Source of the DNA: Lachnospiraceae bacterium
GTDB taxonomy: Bacteria; Bacillota; Clostridia; Lachnospirales; Lachnospiraceae
NCBI GenBank assembly: GCA_002892395.1
Contig: NBBL01000008.1
Span: 91,201-155,200 of the forward strand
Reading direction: 5' to 3'
DNA: 64,000 bases
In this document: positions 42,107-51,382 of the stretch, piece by piece
How the letters are laid out: every line of letters begins with the position of its first letter
How positions within the stretch are numbered: the first letter of the stretch is position 1
Made by a program: the position numbers and the translations under genes
Notes under the pieces: model-generated
Seen by the model: the letters and a program-made list of their open reading frames with translations, nothing else
Databases searched by the model: none
Told to the model about the DNA's origin: nothing

Positions 42107-42282
42107 ACGTAGAAGGTTATCAGGACCCGACAGCTGAACAGGCCGTCAGGGGGGCAAGCAAAGCGCCGGAGCAGGTCAGCGAGCTGATCAGAACATTCAA
42201 GGCCGTGGCAGCTCTGGCCGGATACGAGATCACAAACAGAATTTACCTGAAGGATCAGAAAACCGGGAGGACATACAGATGA
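42103..42282 (+). CDS. Small phage protein, unknown
   Basis: GTG start four bases inside the helicase end with AGGAGGG upstream; 59 residues, MNVEGYQDPTAEQAVRGASK then FKAVAALAGYEITNRIYLKD. Its stop overlaps the next start by 4 nt. This family of short proteins commonly follows the helicase in related phages; function unknown. Confidence 0.65.
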   Translation: MNVEGYQDPTAEQAVRGASKAPEQVSELIRTFKAVAALAGYEITNRIYLKDQKTGRTYR

Positions 42283-42620
42283 TCGGATATCTTAGCGGCC
42301 CGATAACGGGCAATTCCAACTACGAGCAGCAGTTTTCACAGGCAGCGGAGGCGCTCGCCCGCGAGGGCCGCGACGTGATTAACCCGGCAGCGCTGGATTG
42401 GGCTGTTCCGCTCAAAGAGCTAAGCCATGAAAAAATCATGGCGATCGACCTGAAGCTGCTCTCAATGGCTGACTACCTGGTCCAGCTGCCGGGATGGAAA
42501 GACAGCAGGGGAGCCAACAGGGAGCTGGGCTACGCGATGGCCATGGGCCTGCCCGTGTTCTCTCTGGAAGAACTGCTGGAAGAAGGGAGTCATGCCGATG
42601 AACCTGCAAGAAACCTATAG
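42279..42620 (+). CDS. DUF4406 protein
   Basis: Protein of 113 residues with YLSGPITGNSNYEQQFSQAA at the start, then VINPAALDW and GANRELGYAMAMGLPVFSL. This is the nucleoside 2-deoxyribosyltransferase-like DUF4406 family. Might act in nucleotide salvage or modification for the phage. Translationally coupled to its neighbours on both sides. Confidence 0.85.
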   Translation: MIGYLSGPITGNSNYEQQFSQAAEALAREGRDVINPAALDWAVPLKELSHEKIMAIDLKLLSMADYLVQLPGWKDSRGANRELGYAMAMGLPVFSLEELLEEGSHADEPARNL

Positions 42621-43026
42621 TTACCTGCTGCAGATCCGAAAGAAGGAGTACGCCATCAAGCGGAAGCTGCTGCGGTGTGAGGAGCTGAGGAGCTGCATGG
42701 GCGTCAAGGCGATCCGGTACGACAAGGACTGCGCCCGGGCGGCTCCTTCCGACAGGACCGGCGAGATTATCTGCAAAATAGTGGATCTGGAGGAGCAGAT
42801 CGAGCGGCTGAAGCAGGAAAAGGCTCTGCTGATCATTGAGATCGGCGACGCCATTGAGCAACTTCCGGATGACAACGAGAAGACAGTCCTGACAGCCTAC
42901 TACATCAGGAGGCTGACCATGGAACAGGTGGCGGCGGAGATGGACTACAGCCTGCAGCACACCTACAGACTCAGGAAGCGGGGCGTGCGGCACATAAGTG
43001 GAATTTTAGGAGGAACGGCATCATGA
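42592..43026 (+). CDS. DUF1492/sigma-like late regulator
   Basis: Protein of 144 residues. The N-terminal two thirds are helical with a coiled coil (ICKIVDLEEQIERLKQEKAL). The end has a region-4-like helix-turn-helix (KTVLTAYYIRRLTMEQVAAE, YSLQHTYRLRKRGV). Proteins of this type (ArpU/DUF1492-like) sit before the terminase and control late genes. Confidence 0.75.
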   Translation: MPMNLQETYSYLLQIRKKEYAIKRKLLRCEELRSCMGVKAIRYDKDCARAAPSDRTGEIICKIVDLEEQIERLKQEKALLIIEIGDAIEQLPDDNEKTVLTAYYIRRLTMEQVAAEMDYSLQHTYRLRKRGVRHISGILGGTAS

Positions 43027-43772
43027 TCAAATTACTAAAAGGTAACTGTATGGACGTTCTGAAGGGTCTGGAGCCCAACTGTGCGGATCTCGTGTTGATC
43101 GACCCGCCCTACTCCAGCGGCGGTCTCTTCGCCGGAGATCGGAAGCAGGACACCCGCACAAAGTACACGAGCTGCGAATTCAACGGGGCCGCCCGCTTCC
43201 CGAACTTCTCCGGCGACAACATGGACCAGAGGAGCTTCACCCGGTTTATGGGCCTCATCAGCGCCAAGCTGAGGGCGATCACGAAGGTTGGCGGGGCCAT
43301 CGCGGCCTTCATTGACTGGCGGAACCTTCCGGCCATGACGGACGCGATCCAGATGGGCGGATGGGTCTGGAGAGGCATCGTTGTCTGGAACAAGGGCGCC
43401 AGCCGGAACATCCCGGGGCGCTTCCGGAATGACTGCGAGTACATCGTCTGGGGAACGAACGGTCGGAAGGAAGTCGACTGGAATGCCGCCAAGGGCAAGC
43501 AGGCCATGCCGGGGCTTTATCGCATCAACAGCGTGGGCACCAAGAGCAGGCACCACCAGACGGAGAAGCCCGTGGAGCTCCTGAAGGCCCTCTGCCGGAT
43601 CTGCCCCGAGAGGGGGACCGTGGTGGACTGTTTCATGGGGTCCGGCAGCACCGGAGTGGCGTGCGTTGAGGAGGGCCGGGACTTTATCGGCATTGAGCTG
43701 AATGACGAATACTATGAGACAGCCGTTAGGCGGATCCAGGAGGCGAACGACAAGACGTTGGAGGATTTTTGA
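43023..43772 (+). CDS. DNA methyltransferase (DPPY class)
   Basis: Protein of 249 residues. Catalytic LVLIDPPYSSGG comes first and SAM motif VDCFMGSGSTG near the end, the beta-class order of N4/N6 methyltransferases. NGDCLxxL-like start (LKGNCMDVLKGL). No cognate nuclease is next to it, so an orphan phage methylase that may shield phage DNA from host restriction such as the type I system in this window. Confidence 0.9.
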   Translation: MIKLLKGNCMDVLKGLEPNCADLVLIDPPYSSGGLFAGDRKQDTRTKYTSCEFNGAARFPNFSGDNMDQRSFTRFMGLISAKLRAITKVGGAIAAFIDWRNLPAMTDAIQMGGWVWRGIVVWNKGASRNIPGRFRNDCEYIVWGTNGRKEVDWNAAKGKQAMPGLYRINSVGTKSRHHQTEKPVELLKALCRICPERGTVVDCFMGSGSTGVACVEEGRDFIGIELNDEYYETAVRRIQEANDKTLEDF

Positions 43773-43829
43773 TCATGTGATTGTTTGTTAGTATGCCTCT
43801 GTGATTTACTATAGACTGTGGAACACACG

Positions 43830-43860
43830 GGAGCAGGCGAAGCGTCGCTTGCTCCTTTCT
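43830..43860 (+). terminator. Strong hairpin before the terminase genes
   Basis: GGAGCAGGCGA pairs with TCGCTTGCTCC (one G-T), loop AGCG, followed by TTTCT. It separates the early/middle genes from the packaging operon; a pac-region role is also possible. Confidence 0.65.
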
Positions 43861-43898
43861 GTTACCCAAAACACCGAATACAGCGGGGAGGTGATGTC

Positions 43899-44594
43899 GT
43901 GCCGAGGGCGAGGAACGTGAAGGCGGACGAGGCCCTGGCATTGTACAGACAAGGTCTGAAGCTCGTGGAGATCGCCAGGCAGCTTGAAGTCCCGGAGGGA
44001 ACGGTCCGCCGGTGGAAGTGCACCTATAGCTGGGGCGACAAGAAAGGCGAACGTTCGAAAAAGCCGAGCGTTCGAAAGCGCGGTGGGCAGCCGGGCAACA
44101 GAAACCGAGCAGCGCCGAAGGGAAACCGGCGGGCTGAGAAGTTCGGTTTTTACAACAAGTATTTACCGGGGGAGACTCTGGAGATCTTCGGAGAGATCGC
44201 GAACGCAGATCCGTTAGACCTTCTCTGGGATCAGATCCGATTCTCCTACACGGCCATCATCCGGGCGCAGAAAATCGCCTATGTCAAGGACCAGCGGGAC
44301 AAGACGTTTGAGAAGATCGAGGAGAAGAATGGAAACGTCATCGGCGAGCGCTGGGAGGTGCAGCAGGCCTGGGACAAGCAGGCTAACTTCATGAAGGCTC
44401 AATCGCGAGCGATGGATACCCTCCGGGGGCTGATCAAACAGTACACTGAGATGCTGCAAGGACGCGGTGAGATGGTCACCGAAGAGCAGAAGCTCCGGCT
44501 CGAGCTTCTGCGGGCAGAGATCGGAGGCAGCGCCGAGGGAATCAGACGGGTGACAATTATCAATGACACAAAACGACGAGATCCGGATCAGTGA
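43899..44594 (+). CDS. terS: Terminase small subunit
   Basis: The GTG at 43899 is preceded by GGGGAGGTGATGTC; 231 residues. N-terminal HTH (ADEALALYRQGLKLVEIARQ, LEVPEGTVRRWKCTYSWG), basic linker (SVRKRGGQPGNRNRAAPKGN), then a helical oligomerisation region. Recognises the packaging site and delivers DNA to the large subunit. Confidence 0.88.
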   Translation: MPRARNVKADEALALYRQGLKLVEIARQLEVPEGTVRRWKCTYSWGDKKGERSKKPSVRKRGGQPGNRNRAAPKGNRRAEKFGFYNKYLPGETLEIFGEIANADPLDLLWDQIRFSYTAIIRAQKIAYVKDQRDKTFEKIEEKNGNVIGERWEVQQAWDKQANFMKAQSRAMDTLRGLIKQYTEMLQGRGEMVTEEQKLRLELLRAEIGGSAEGIRRVTIINDTKRRDPDQ

Positions 44595-45930
44595 TCTGAT
44601 CATTCCAAAGTTCTGGGATGCGTTCAACGATGAAGAGCACACCCACAAGATCCTGACCTCCGGCCGAGCCGGGACCAAGTCCTCGGAGGCAGCGATTGAG
44701 ACAGTATTTAAGATTGTGCAGAACTCAGACGGCAGCGCCGTCGTCATCCGAAAGAGGCATAACAAGCTCCGGAAGACCGTGTACAAAGAAATCAAGAGAG
44801 CGATCAAGAGGCTGGGGCTTGATGAGCATTTCTTCAAGATCAGTGTGAGCCCGATGGAGGTCACGTTCCTGGAAAACGGGAACACGATTTATTTCACCGG
44901 ATCTGACAGCATTGACGACACCAAGGGAATCATTGACGAGAGCAAGCCGATTAAGCTGGTTATGATCGACGAGGTGAATGAGTTCTTTGAGCAGGGCGAG
45001 GGCGAGGACGAGCTTCAGAACATTGAGGCGACCTTCATCAGAGGCAACGACGAGGGCTTCCAGATGCTCTATCTCTACAACCCGCCGAAGAATCCGAACG
45101 CGCCGGTCGTTCAGTGGACGCGCAAGATGGAGCAACGCCCTGACTGCGTTCACGTTCACGTGGATTACAGAGACGTGCCGGAGGCATGGATCGGGAGGAA
45201 GCTCCTGGAGTCTGCTGAGATGCTAAAGCAGATCGACGAGCGGCAATGGCGCTGGCTCTGGCTGGGTCAGCCCATCGGCGTGGACGAACTGATTTACTAC
45301 ATGTTCGGCAGTAAGAATGTTGTGAGGACAAGGGAGGACGCCTTCCCGCTGATTGGCGTGGGCGTCGACTACGGTCAGCAGAACGCCACCACTTACCAGG
45401 CAGCCGGTCTCAATATGACTGCGCACCGGCTGGAAGGGCTTGCAGAGTATTACCACAGCGGCAGGGAGTCCGGGGTCCAGAAGAGCCCGAGCAAGTACGC
45501 GGAGGATTTCGTGGGCTTTCTGGACAGTCTGCACAAGGCGTACCGCTGCAGCAGCTTCTACGTCTTCATTGATCCGTCCGCTGCCGGTCTGGCTGAAGAG
45601 ATCAAGCGGGCGGTCCGCAGCTGCAGCTACAGCGTACGGCTGCGGGATGCTCAGAACGACGTCGCCCTGGGAATCTCCAGAGTGCAGAAGCTCCTCACCT
45701 TCGGGATGCTCACAATCTCCCCGGGGCAAGAGAACGCTCAGAGGGAGTTCGGACTCTATGAATACGACAGAAAAAGCATCGAGCAAGGCCGGGAGAAGCC
45801 GGTCAAGACGGATGACCACTGCATGGACGCAATTCGCTACCTGGTTATGGGGCTTTGGTCGAAGCTAAAGCATTACCTCCCGGTGCAGGACAAAGAGGAG
45901 GAGAACGAAGAAGCGGAGGGAACAGTCTGA
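44563..45930 (+). CDS. terL: Terminase large subunit
   Basis: Protein of 455 residues. Walker A-like SGRAGTKSSEAA at about 33-43, Walker B VMIDEVNEF near 133, and a C-terminal RNase H-like nuclease (GVGVDYGQQNATTYQAAGL, FYVFIDPSAAGLAEEI, HCMDAIRY), PBSX/SPP1 type. Overlaps the small subunit by 32 nt. Powers packaging and cuts concatemers. Confidence 0.93.
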   Translation: MTQNDEIRISDLIIPKFWDAFNDEEHTHKILTSGRAGTKSSEAAIETVFKIVQNSDGSAVVIRKRHNKLRKTVYKEIKRAIKRLGLDEHFFKISVSPMEVTFLENGNTIYFTGSDSIDDTKGIIDESKPIKLVMIDEVNEFFEQGEGEDELQNIEATFIRGNDEGFQMLYLYNPPKNPNAPVVQWTRKMEQRPDCVHVHVDYRDVPEAWIGRKLLESAEMLKQIDERQWRWLWLGQPIGVDELIYYMFGSKNVVRTREDAFPLIGVGVDYGQQNATTYQAAGLNMTAHRLEGLAEYYHSGRESGVQKSPSKYAEDFVGFLDSLHKAYRCSSFYVFIDPSAAGLAEEIKRAVRSCSYSVRLRDAQNDVALGISRVQKLLTFGMLTISPGQENAQREFGLYEYDRKSIEQGREKPVKTDDHCMDAIRYLVMGLWSKLKHYLPVQDKEEENEEAEGTV

Positions 45931-45931
45931 C

Positions 45932-47380
45932 ATGAATATTTTTGAGTATTTCAAGAAAAAGGGAATTGACACCTTGGATAGCTCCTTCTACAGCAAGATC
46001 GATATGTGGGACAGCTGGTACCGGTCAAACGTGAAGAGATTCCACCAATACCGGGTCTACCACGGTGCCAGCCGTTACGAGCGCTGCCGAAGAAAGAGCC
46101 TGAGCATGGCAAAGAAGCTCTGTGAAGACATCAGTGATCTGCTTCTAAACGAGAAAGTCAAGATTACGATCGAGGATCAGGCGACGGACGCCTTTGTGAA
46201 GGCGGTTCTGGAAGCCGCCAATTTTACCGTGCGGGGCAGCGAGTACCAGGAGCGCAAGGCAGCCTGCGGCACCGTGGCCTATGTCCCCTATCTCACCGGC
46301 ATGGAGCTGGATGAGGACGGGCGTGTGATCTCTGCTGATGTGAAGCTGGACTATGTTGTGGCGAAAAACATCTTTCCCACAGCCTGGGAGAACAGCCGGA
46401 TCACAGAGGTAATATTCGTTTTTGAGAAAACCTACAAGCGCAAGAAATATGCCCAGCTCCAGCACCACAAATTAGAGCCCCGGAAAGGGGCGAACGGCGA
46501 GGATCTGGGCTTGCAGTACGTCATTGAAAACAGCGTAGTCCTCTGCTCTTCCGGGTCCGGCAGGGAGCTGACGCCGGAGGAATGGAACGAGATCCCCCAC
46601 TTCGAGGGTCTGGCCGCCCGTGTGGAGACGGGATCCGACCAGCCTCAGTTCGTGATCGACAAGCTTAACATTGCCAATAACGTGGATGAGGACGACAGCA
46701 GCCCGATGGGAATTAGCCTCTTCGCCAACAGCGTGGACACGCTGGCCAAGCTTGATCTGGAGTATGACAGCTACGCGAACGAGTTCACGCTCGGCAGGAA
46801 GAGAATCTTCGTCGCACCGGAGATGTTGACGGATGTCAACGGCTCTCAGGTTTTCGACCCGGATGACAGCGTGTTCTACCAGCTGCCGGAGGACTACTTC
46901 AAGGACACCAGGGAAGCCATGCACGAGGTTAACATGGCGCTTAGGGTTTCAGAGCATGAGCAGGCCATCAACAACGACCTGAACCTGCTCAGCTTCAAGT
47001 GCGGATTCGGAACCCAGTATTACCGATTCGAGCGCGGCAGCGTTGTGACAGCTACCCAGGTGATCAGCGAGAGCTCTGACATGTATCGGACGATCTGCAA
47101 GCACGAGATCATTCTGGAGAACGCGCTGAAGGAACTGATCCGCTGCATTATCCGGCTGGGGCAGACGGCCAATGTGCCGGATCTTACTCCGGATACTGAC
47201 ATCACCATCGATTTCGACGACTCCATCATCGAAGACAAGCAGACAGAGAGGCAGGAGGACCGCCAGGATGTGGCCATGGGCGTCATGAGCCCGGCGGAGT
47301 ACCGCGCCAAGTGGTACGGCGAGACTGTGGAGGTTGCTGCCTCAAAGATCCCGGACCAGTCGGGCGGGATCTTGATGTAA
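45932..47380 (+). CDS. Portal protein, SPP1 gp6-like
   Basis: Protein of 482 residues. The start (MWDSWYRSNVKRFHQYRVYH), the KKLCEDISDLLLNEKVKITI segment and the helical ending (DRQDVAMGVMSPAEYRAKWY) are those of phage portal proteins of the SPP1 Gp6 type. Forms the dodecameric channel for DNA. Confidence 0.92.
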   Translation: MNIFEYFKKKGIDTLDSSFYSKIDMWDSWYRSNVKRFHQYRVYHGASRYERCRRKSLSMAKKLCEDISDLLLNEKVKITIEDQATDAFVKAVLEAANFTVRGSEYQERKAACGTVAYVPYLTGMELDEDGRVISADVKLDYVVAKNIFPTAWENSRITEVIFVFEKTYKRKKYAQLQHHKLEPRKGANGEDLGLQYVIENSVVLCSSGSGRELTPEEWNEIPHFEGLAARVETGSDQPQFVIDKLNIANNVDEDDSSPMGISLFANSVDTLAKLDLEYDSYANEFTLGRKRIFVAPEMLTDVNGSQVFDPDDSVFYQLPEDYFKDTREAMHEVNMALRVSEHEQAINNDLNLLSFKCGFGTQYYRFERGSVVTATQVISESSDMYRTICKHEIILENALKELIRCIIRLGQTANVPDLTPDTDITIDFDDSIIEDKQTERQEDRQDVAMGVMSPAEYRAKWYGETVEVAASKIPDQSGGILM

Positions 47381-47381
47381 C

Positions 47382-48974
47382 ATGGACGAGAGCTACAGCA
47401 GCCTGCTGGCTGCGGGGATCGAAAAGAAATACCGGCAGCTGGAGATGGAGATCATGGAGGACGTCGTCCGAAGGATCCGGAAGGCCGGGACGATCACCGA
47501 TTCAGCCGACTGGCAGATCAACCGGCTTCGGATCCTGGGAACAAGCGCCCGGGAAATCGAGGACATGCTCCGGAAAGCGGTCCGGGGGAACGAGGAAGAG
47601 GTCCGGCGCCTCTATGCGGAAGTCATCGAGCGGGAATACACCCGCGATAAGGAGCTCTACGAGAAGGCCGGCAAGGACTTTATCCCCTACGAGCAGAACC
47701 CGGAGCTGCAGCAGATCACGGACGCCTTGGTGGATCAGTCCACCGCGGAGCTCTATAACATCACGAAAAGCGCCGGGTTCATGATCGATATGGGGGGCAG
47801 CAAGGGAAAGGTATTTACGCCATTAGCCGACGTTTATAACAGCTTCCTGGACGACGCCATCACCGGCATGGTTAACGGGGCCTACGACTACAACACACTG
47901 GTGAGGCGTATGGTCTCCCGGATGACCGGATCCGGGCTGAGGACGGATCACGCCTTCAAGACCGAAAACGGCGGGGACTGGGGAATCGACTACGCGAGCG
48001 GCTGGCATAACAGGATCGATGTGGCAGCGCGTCGCGCACTTCTCACCGGTTTCAACCAGCTGGCCGGAACCGTGACTGACATGAACGCGCAGCGGCTGGG
48101 AACCAACCTTTTCGAGGTCTCCTGGCATCCCGGTGCCCGCCCGTCCCACACGGTCTGGCAAGGGCGGATCTACACCAAGGAGGAGCTGGCCAGCAAGTGC
48201 GGGCTGGGGACCGGTCCGGGACTCTGCGGCTGGAGCTGTCACCACAACTATTATTCCTTCGTTCCCGGTGTAAGCCAGCGGAACTGGTCAGATGCGTGGC
48301 TTAAGGAAATGAACGCCAGAGAGAACACGCCGAGGCGGTTTCGCGGGCGCGAATACACGACCTACCAGGCCACTCAGAAGCAGAGGCAGATGGAAACAGC
48401 CCTCAGAGCCCGCCGTGAGCAGGTGCAGCTTCTCAGACATGCAGAAGCAGATCCGCATGACATTACAACCGCCCGCTGCAAATATCAGGCCCAGTTGGAC
48501 GAGTACAAGCGCTTCAGCAAGACGATGGGCCTGCCGGAGCAGATGGAGCGAGTCTACACCGGAAGAACCGGGGGACGGATCGCACCGAGCCAGAAGGTCT
48601 ACCAGGAATACCTCCACCAGCTTGACATCAAGCGCACGGACGCTATACTGAAAAATGAAGCGAAGACCATCAGCTTCCGCGGCAAGCTCACCTGCGACGT
48701 GCAGCCGATCAACGTGAAGGACTTCACCTTCAACGAGGCGCACATCAACGCAGAGCGCGAGCATGGCGTGACCAGAGCCGAGGCCGAGCGCTACATCCAG
48801 GAGGCCACATTCAAGGCCGAGAGATGGAACGGCCGCTTCATCAACTACTACGGACCGAACGGCTCCGTGTACGTTGACACGCAGCTCAAAGAGATCAAGA
48901 CAGCCTTCAAGGCTGACGAGTATGGTGAGAAGATCATCAGGATGCTGGAGGTATTAGATGATGGAACAAATTAA
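47382..48974 (+). CDS. MuF-type minor head protein with C-terminal nuclease-like domain
   Basis: Protein of 530 residues. A helical N-terminus (1-110) is followed by the minor capsid protein 2/MuF core (about 110-400) with SWHPGARPSHTVWQGRIY and CGLGTGPGLCGWSCHHNYY. From residue 402 a separate C-terminal domain follows GGRIAPS: HINAEREHGVTRAEAERYIQ, WNGRFINYYGPNGSVYVD, then IKTAFKADEYGEKI. That pattern resembles the phage-type barnase/EndoU/RelE-fold nucleases (PBECR) at the ends of MuF proteins. The core stretch 47703-48583 is matched by the orphan cassette at 2700-3580, which has a different tip. Delivered with DNA in known systems. Confidence 0.88.
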   Translation: MDESYSSLLAAGIEKKYRQLEMEIMEDVVRRIRKAGTITDSADWQINRLRILGTSAREIEDMLRKAVRGNEEEVRRLYAEVIEREYTRDKELYEKAGKDFIPYEQNPELQQITDALVDQSTAELYNITKSAGFMIDMGGSKGKVFTPLADVYNSFLDDAITGMVNGAYDYNTLVRRMVSRMTGSGLRTDHAFKTENGGDWGIDYASGWHNRIDVAARRALLTGFNQLAGTVTDMNAQRLGTNLFEVSWHPGARPSHTVWQGRIYTKEELASKCGLGTGPGLCGWSCHHNYYSFVPGVSQRNWSDAWLKEMNARENTPRRFRGREYTTYQATQKQRQMETALRARREQVQLLRHAEADPHDITTARCKYQAQLDEYKRFSKTMGLPEQMERVYTGRTGGRIAPSQKVYQEYLHQLDIKRTDAILKNEAKTISFRGKLTCDVQPINVKDFTFNEAHINAEREHGVTRAEAERYIQEATFKAERWNGRFINYYGPNGSVYVDTQLKEIKTAFKADEYGEKIIRMLEVLDDGTN

Positions 48975-49137
48975 GCTATGCCCCCTTATGGAGGAGGCCA
49001 TCGACGACAGCACCTGCTTCGACATCCACATGGTCGTCGAAGGGGTCGCACCACTGAGAACAGTGCCTAAGAAGGTGCAAGAGAATGAAAAGCGGGCGGA
49101 GATATGCGAGAGCTGCCCACATCACAGAAAAGACTAG
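48961..49137 (+). CDS. Small Cys-containing protein overlapping MuF
   Basis: 58 residues (an ATG 3 bases earlier is equally possible). The start overlaps the MuF stop by 14 nt. MEQIKLCPLMEEAIDDSTCF, then ICESCPHHRKD: four cysteines in two pairs, probably metal binding. It occupies exactly the slot that holds the immunity gene in the orphan cassettes, so it is a candidate partner of the MuF tip; it may equally be a conserved accessory unrelated to immunity. Confidence 0.65.
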   Translation: MEQIKLCPLMEEAIDDSTCFDIHMVVEGVAPLRTVPKKVQENEKRAEICESCPHHRKD

Positions 49138-49141
49138 GAAG

Positions 49142-49174
49142 ACCACCAAGCCGGAGACAGCGAGGTGGTTTTTT
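49142..49174 (+). terminator. Terminator after the MuF module
   Basis: ACCACC/GGTGGT stem with T-run, the same design as in the orphan cassettes. Confidence 0.75.
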
Positions 49175-49209
49175 CATGCTGAAAAATAGAGAAAGAAGGA
49201 CCCACACAC

Positions 49210-49305
49210 ATGATGAAGTTATACAACGGAGACTGCCTGACAGAACTCCAAAACATACCAGAGAACAGTATCGACATGGTGCTGACTGAGGAGGCAGAGC
49301 TTTGA
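49210..49305 (+). pseudogene. N-terminal remnant of a DNA methyltransferase
   Basis: 31 codons from an ATG with AGAAGGA upstream: MMKLYNGDCLTELQNIPENS, then IDMVLT, where the family goes on to DPPY. Instead the frame reads EEAEL and stops at 49305, overlapping the TTG of prp. An internal deletion fused the first 26 codons to the ribosome binding site of prp. It may still be translated as a leader. Confidence 0.65.
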
Positions 49306-49595
49306 TCGTTGTAACAATGACACAGAGCAGTCTGACAATAGACGGCCACGCAGCGAGACCCGCCGGAGTACCGGCAGGGAATAACATCGTTTGCGCGGCC
49401 GTCTCTGCGCTGACCCTCACATTGATCGAGGGGATGCGCGCAGTGGCAGGCATGAGGATAGACACGGAGGAGCGGGACGGTCGCATCCGCATCGGCTGGA
49501 TGCAGATGAATGAAAAAGGCCGGGCGCTCCTGGACACATGGCTGATCGGGATACAGAACATTCGCGACAGCTACGGCGAGATCACGATATTATGA
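49302..49595 (+). CDS. prp: Prp-type cysteine protease
   Basis: TTG start at 49302 with GAGGAGG seven bases upstream; 97 residues. LTIDGHA with catalytic H16 and NIVCAAVSAL with C31 are the Prp catalytic pair. In staphylococci Prp removes the N-terminus of ribosomal protein L27 and phage Prp trims scaffold and capsid after a motif like LNLQFF. Here scaffold (49693), capsid (50348) and tail tube (53032) all begin with FNLQLFD, so they are the likely substrates. Confidence 0.88.
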   Translation: MIVVTMTQSSLTIDGHAARPAGVPAGNNIVCAAVSALTLTLIEGMRAVAGMRIDTEERDGRIRIGWMQMNEKGRALLDTWLIGIQNIRDSYGEITIL

Positions 49596-49692
49596 GCGCC
49601 CATCGTCCCGGGCGCTTTTAATATGGCCGGACGGCTCTGCCTCAATGAGCTGGACGTGTTCACGCACACCATAAAAACGGAGGAATAGAAAC

Positions 49693-50322
49693 ATGATCAA
49701 CAAGCACTTCAACCTTCAGCTCTTCGACGACGGCGGTCAGGGAGGCTCCGGCAGCGGCCAGGGCGAAGCAGCCGGGACTGGCAACGGCGGCCAGACAGGG
49801 AACGCCGGGAACAACGGGAACGGAAGAAGTTCCTACAGCTTTGATCAGGCGGAGGAGATCGCGAACGCCAGAGCACAGAGAGCTGAGAAAGCAGCCCTCG
49901 CGTCCTACTTCAAGCAGCAGGGAATGAGCGAGGACGAGGTGTCTCAGGCTATCGCGGCCTATAAAGCCAAGCAGGCAGCTGACAAGCCGGATACCGGCAA
50001 GCTCACCAAAGAGCGTGATGCTCTCCGCGCTGAATTGGCAGCACTGAAAAACAGCAATGCTCTCCGCGCCAAGGGCGTATGCGAGGATGATCTGGATTAT
50101 GTCATGTTTAAGATCGACGCCCTCAGGAAGGAGGACGACAAGCTGGATTTTGAGAAGGCTGCCGCCAAGTACCTGAAAGACAACCCGCGTTTTACCGCGT
50201 CCGGAGGCCGCTCCTACAGAGTCAAAACCGGGACAGACGGATCTCACAGCTCCGGCTCTGCCCAAGGTGCGAATGACTCCATTAACAGCGCCATCCGGAA
50301 GGCGATCAGGCGCACATACTGA
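49693..50322 (+). CDS. Capsid scaffold protein
   Basis: Protein of 209 residues: MINKHFNLQLFDDG at the start (Prp-type site), then a glycine-rich stretch of about 35 residues, a central coiled coil (LTKERDALRAELAALKNSNA) and a basic C-terminus (SINSAIRKAIRRTY). This is the layout of DUF4355-like phage scaffolds. Directs capsid assembly and is removed during maturation. Confidence 0.82.
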   Translation: MINKHFNLQLFDDGGQGGSGSGQGEAAGTGNGGQTGNAGNNGNGRSSYSFDQAEEIANARAQRAEKAALASYFKQQGMSEDEVSQAIAAYKAKQAADKPDTGKLTKERDALRAELAALKNSNALRAKGVCEDDLDYVMFKIDALRKEDDKLDFEKAAAKYLKDNPRFTASGGRSYRVKTGTDGSHSSGSAQGANDSINSAIRKAIRRTY

Positions 50323-50347
50323 TCAACCTACAAGGAGGAATTACACA

Positions 50348-51349
50348 ATGAGAAAGTATTTTAATCTTCAGCTTTTTGACAATGATGCCACTCTGATCGA
50401 CAGATCCGGCGCCGAGTCCCTTATTCCTGAGGAGCAGGCCCGTGAGATCATTCAGGGGGCGCTGGCTCAGTCTGCTGCTCTTTCCATGGGGCGCCGCCTG
50501 GCCAACATGACCAGCAAACAGACCAAGCTCCCTGTGCTTGATGCTCTGCCGATCGCGTACTTTGTGGACGGCGACACAGGACAGAAGAAAACCACCAAGC
50601 AGCAGTGGGACAAAAAGATCCTTTACGCTGAGGAAGTCGCGGCTATCGTTCCGATCCCGGAGGCAGTGCTGGATGACTCCGACTACGACATCTGGGGCGA
50701 GATCCGTCCTCGTGTGCAGGAGGCTTTCGGAAAGGTCATTGACGAGGCAATCTTCTTCTCTGCCGGCAAGCCCGCCAACTGGAGAGCCGGGCTTGTTCCT
50801 TCTGCCGAGACCGCCGGTGCCGTCGTCACGCAGACCGGTGACCTTTATAAGGACATCATGGGAAAAGGCGGCGTGATCTCCAAGGTTGAGGAGTCCGGCT
50901 TCTTCGTGTCAGGCCACCTGGCTGACATCGGCATGAGGGCAGAGCTTCGCGAGCTTTTGGACGCCAACAAGCGCCCGCTCTTCCAGCCTTCCATGCAGCA
51001 GGCCGGCAACTACACGCTGGATGGCTCCGCTATGGCCTTCCCGCGTAACGGCGCATGGGATAAAGGGCAGGCCCTCATGATCTCCGGCGATTTCAGTCAG
51101 CTGGTGTACTCCATCCGCCAGGACATCACCTTCAAGCTCTTCACCGAAGGCGTGATTCAGAACACGGACGGCACGATCGCGTACAACCTGATGCAGAACG
51201 ACATGGTTGCGCTTCGCGCTGTTATGAGGCTCGGCTGGGAGATCCCGAACCCGGTGAATGCGCTGAAAGCAGACAAGAACAAGCGCTTCCCGTTTGCGGT
51301 TCTGAAAGCCGGCACAAAAGCCGCCGGTGAAGGCACCAGCCGAGGCTGA
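50348..51349 (+). CDS. Major capsid protein (HK97 fold)
   Basis: The ATG at 50348 has AAGGAGG upstream; 333 residues. Begins MRKYFNLQLFDND, a Prp-type site; then LIPEEQAREIIQGALAQSAA and the HK97-family body (AEEVAAIVPIPEAVLDDSDY, DIWGEIRPRVQEAFGKVIDE, and MAFPRNGAW). Removal of the first ten or so residues by Prp is expected. Confidence 0.9.
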   Translation: MRKYFNLQLFDNDATLIDRSGAESLIPEEQAREIIQGALAQSAALSMGRRLANMTSKQTKLPVLDALPIAYFVDGDTGQKKTTKQQWDKKILYAEEVAAIVPIPEAVLDDSDYDIWGEIRPRVQEAFGKVIDEAIFFSAGKPANWRAGLVPSAETAGAVVTQTGDLYKDIMGKGGVISKVEESGFFVSGHLADIGMRAELRELLDANKRPLFQPSMQQAGNYTLDGSAMAFPRNGAWDKGQALMISGDFSQLVYSIRQDITFKLFTEGVIQNTDGTIAYNLMQNDMVALRAVMRLGWEIPNPVNALKADKNKRFPFAVLKAGTKAAGEGTSRG

Positions 51350-51382
51350 CACTGCAGGTAAATCTTGAGAGGAGGGGCGCTG

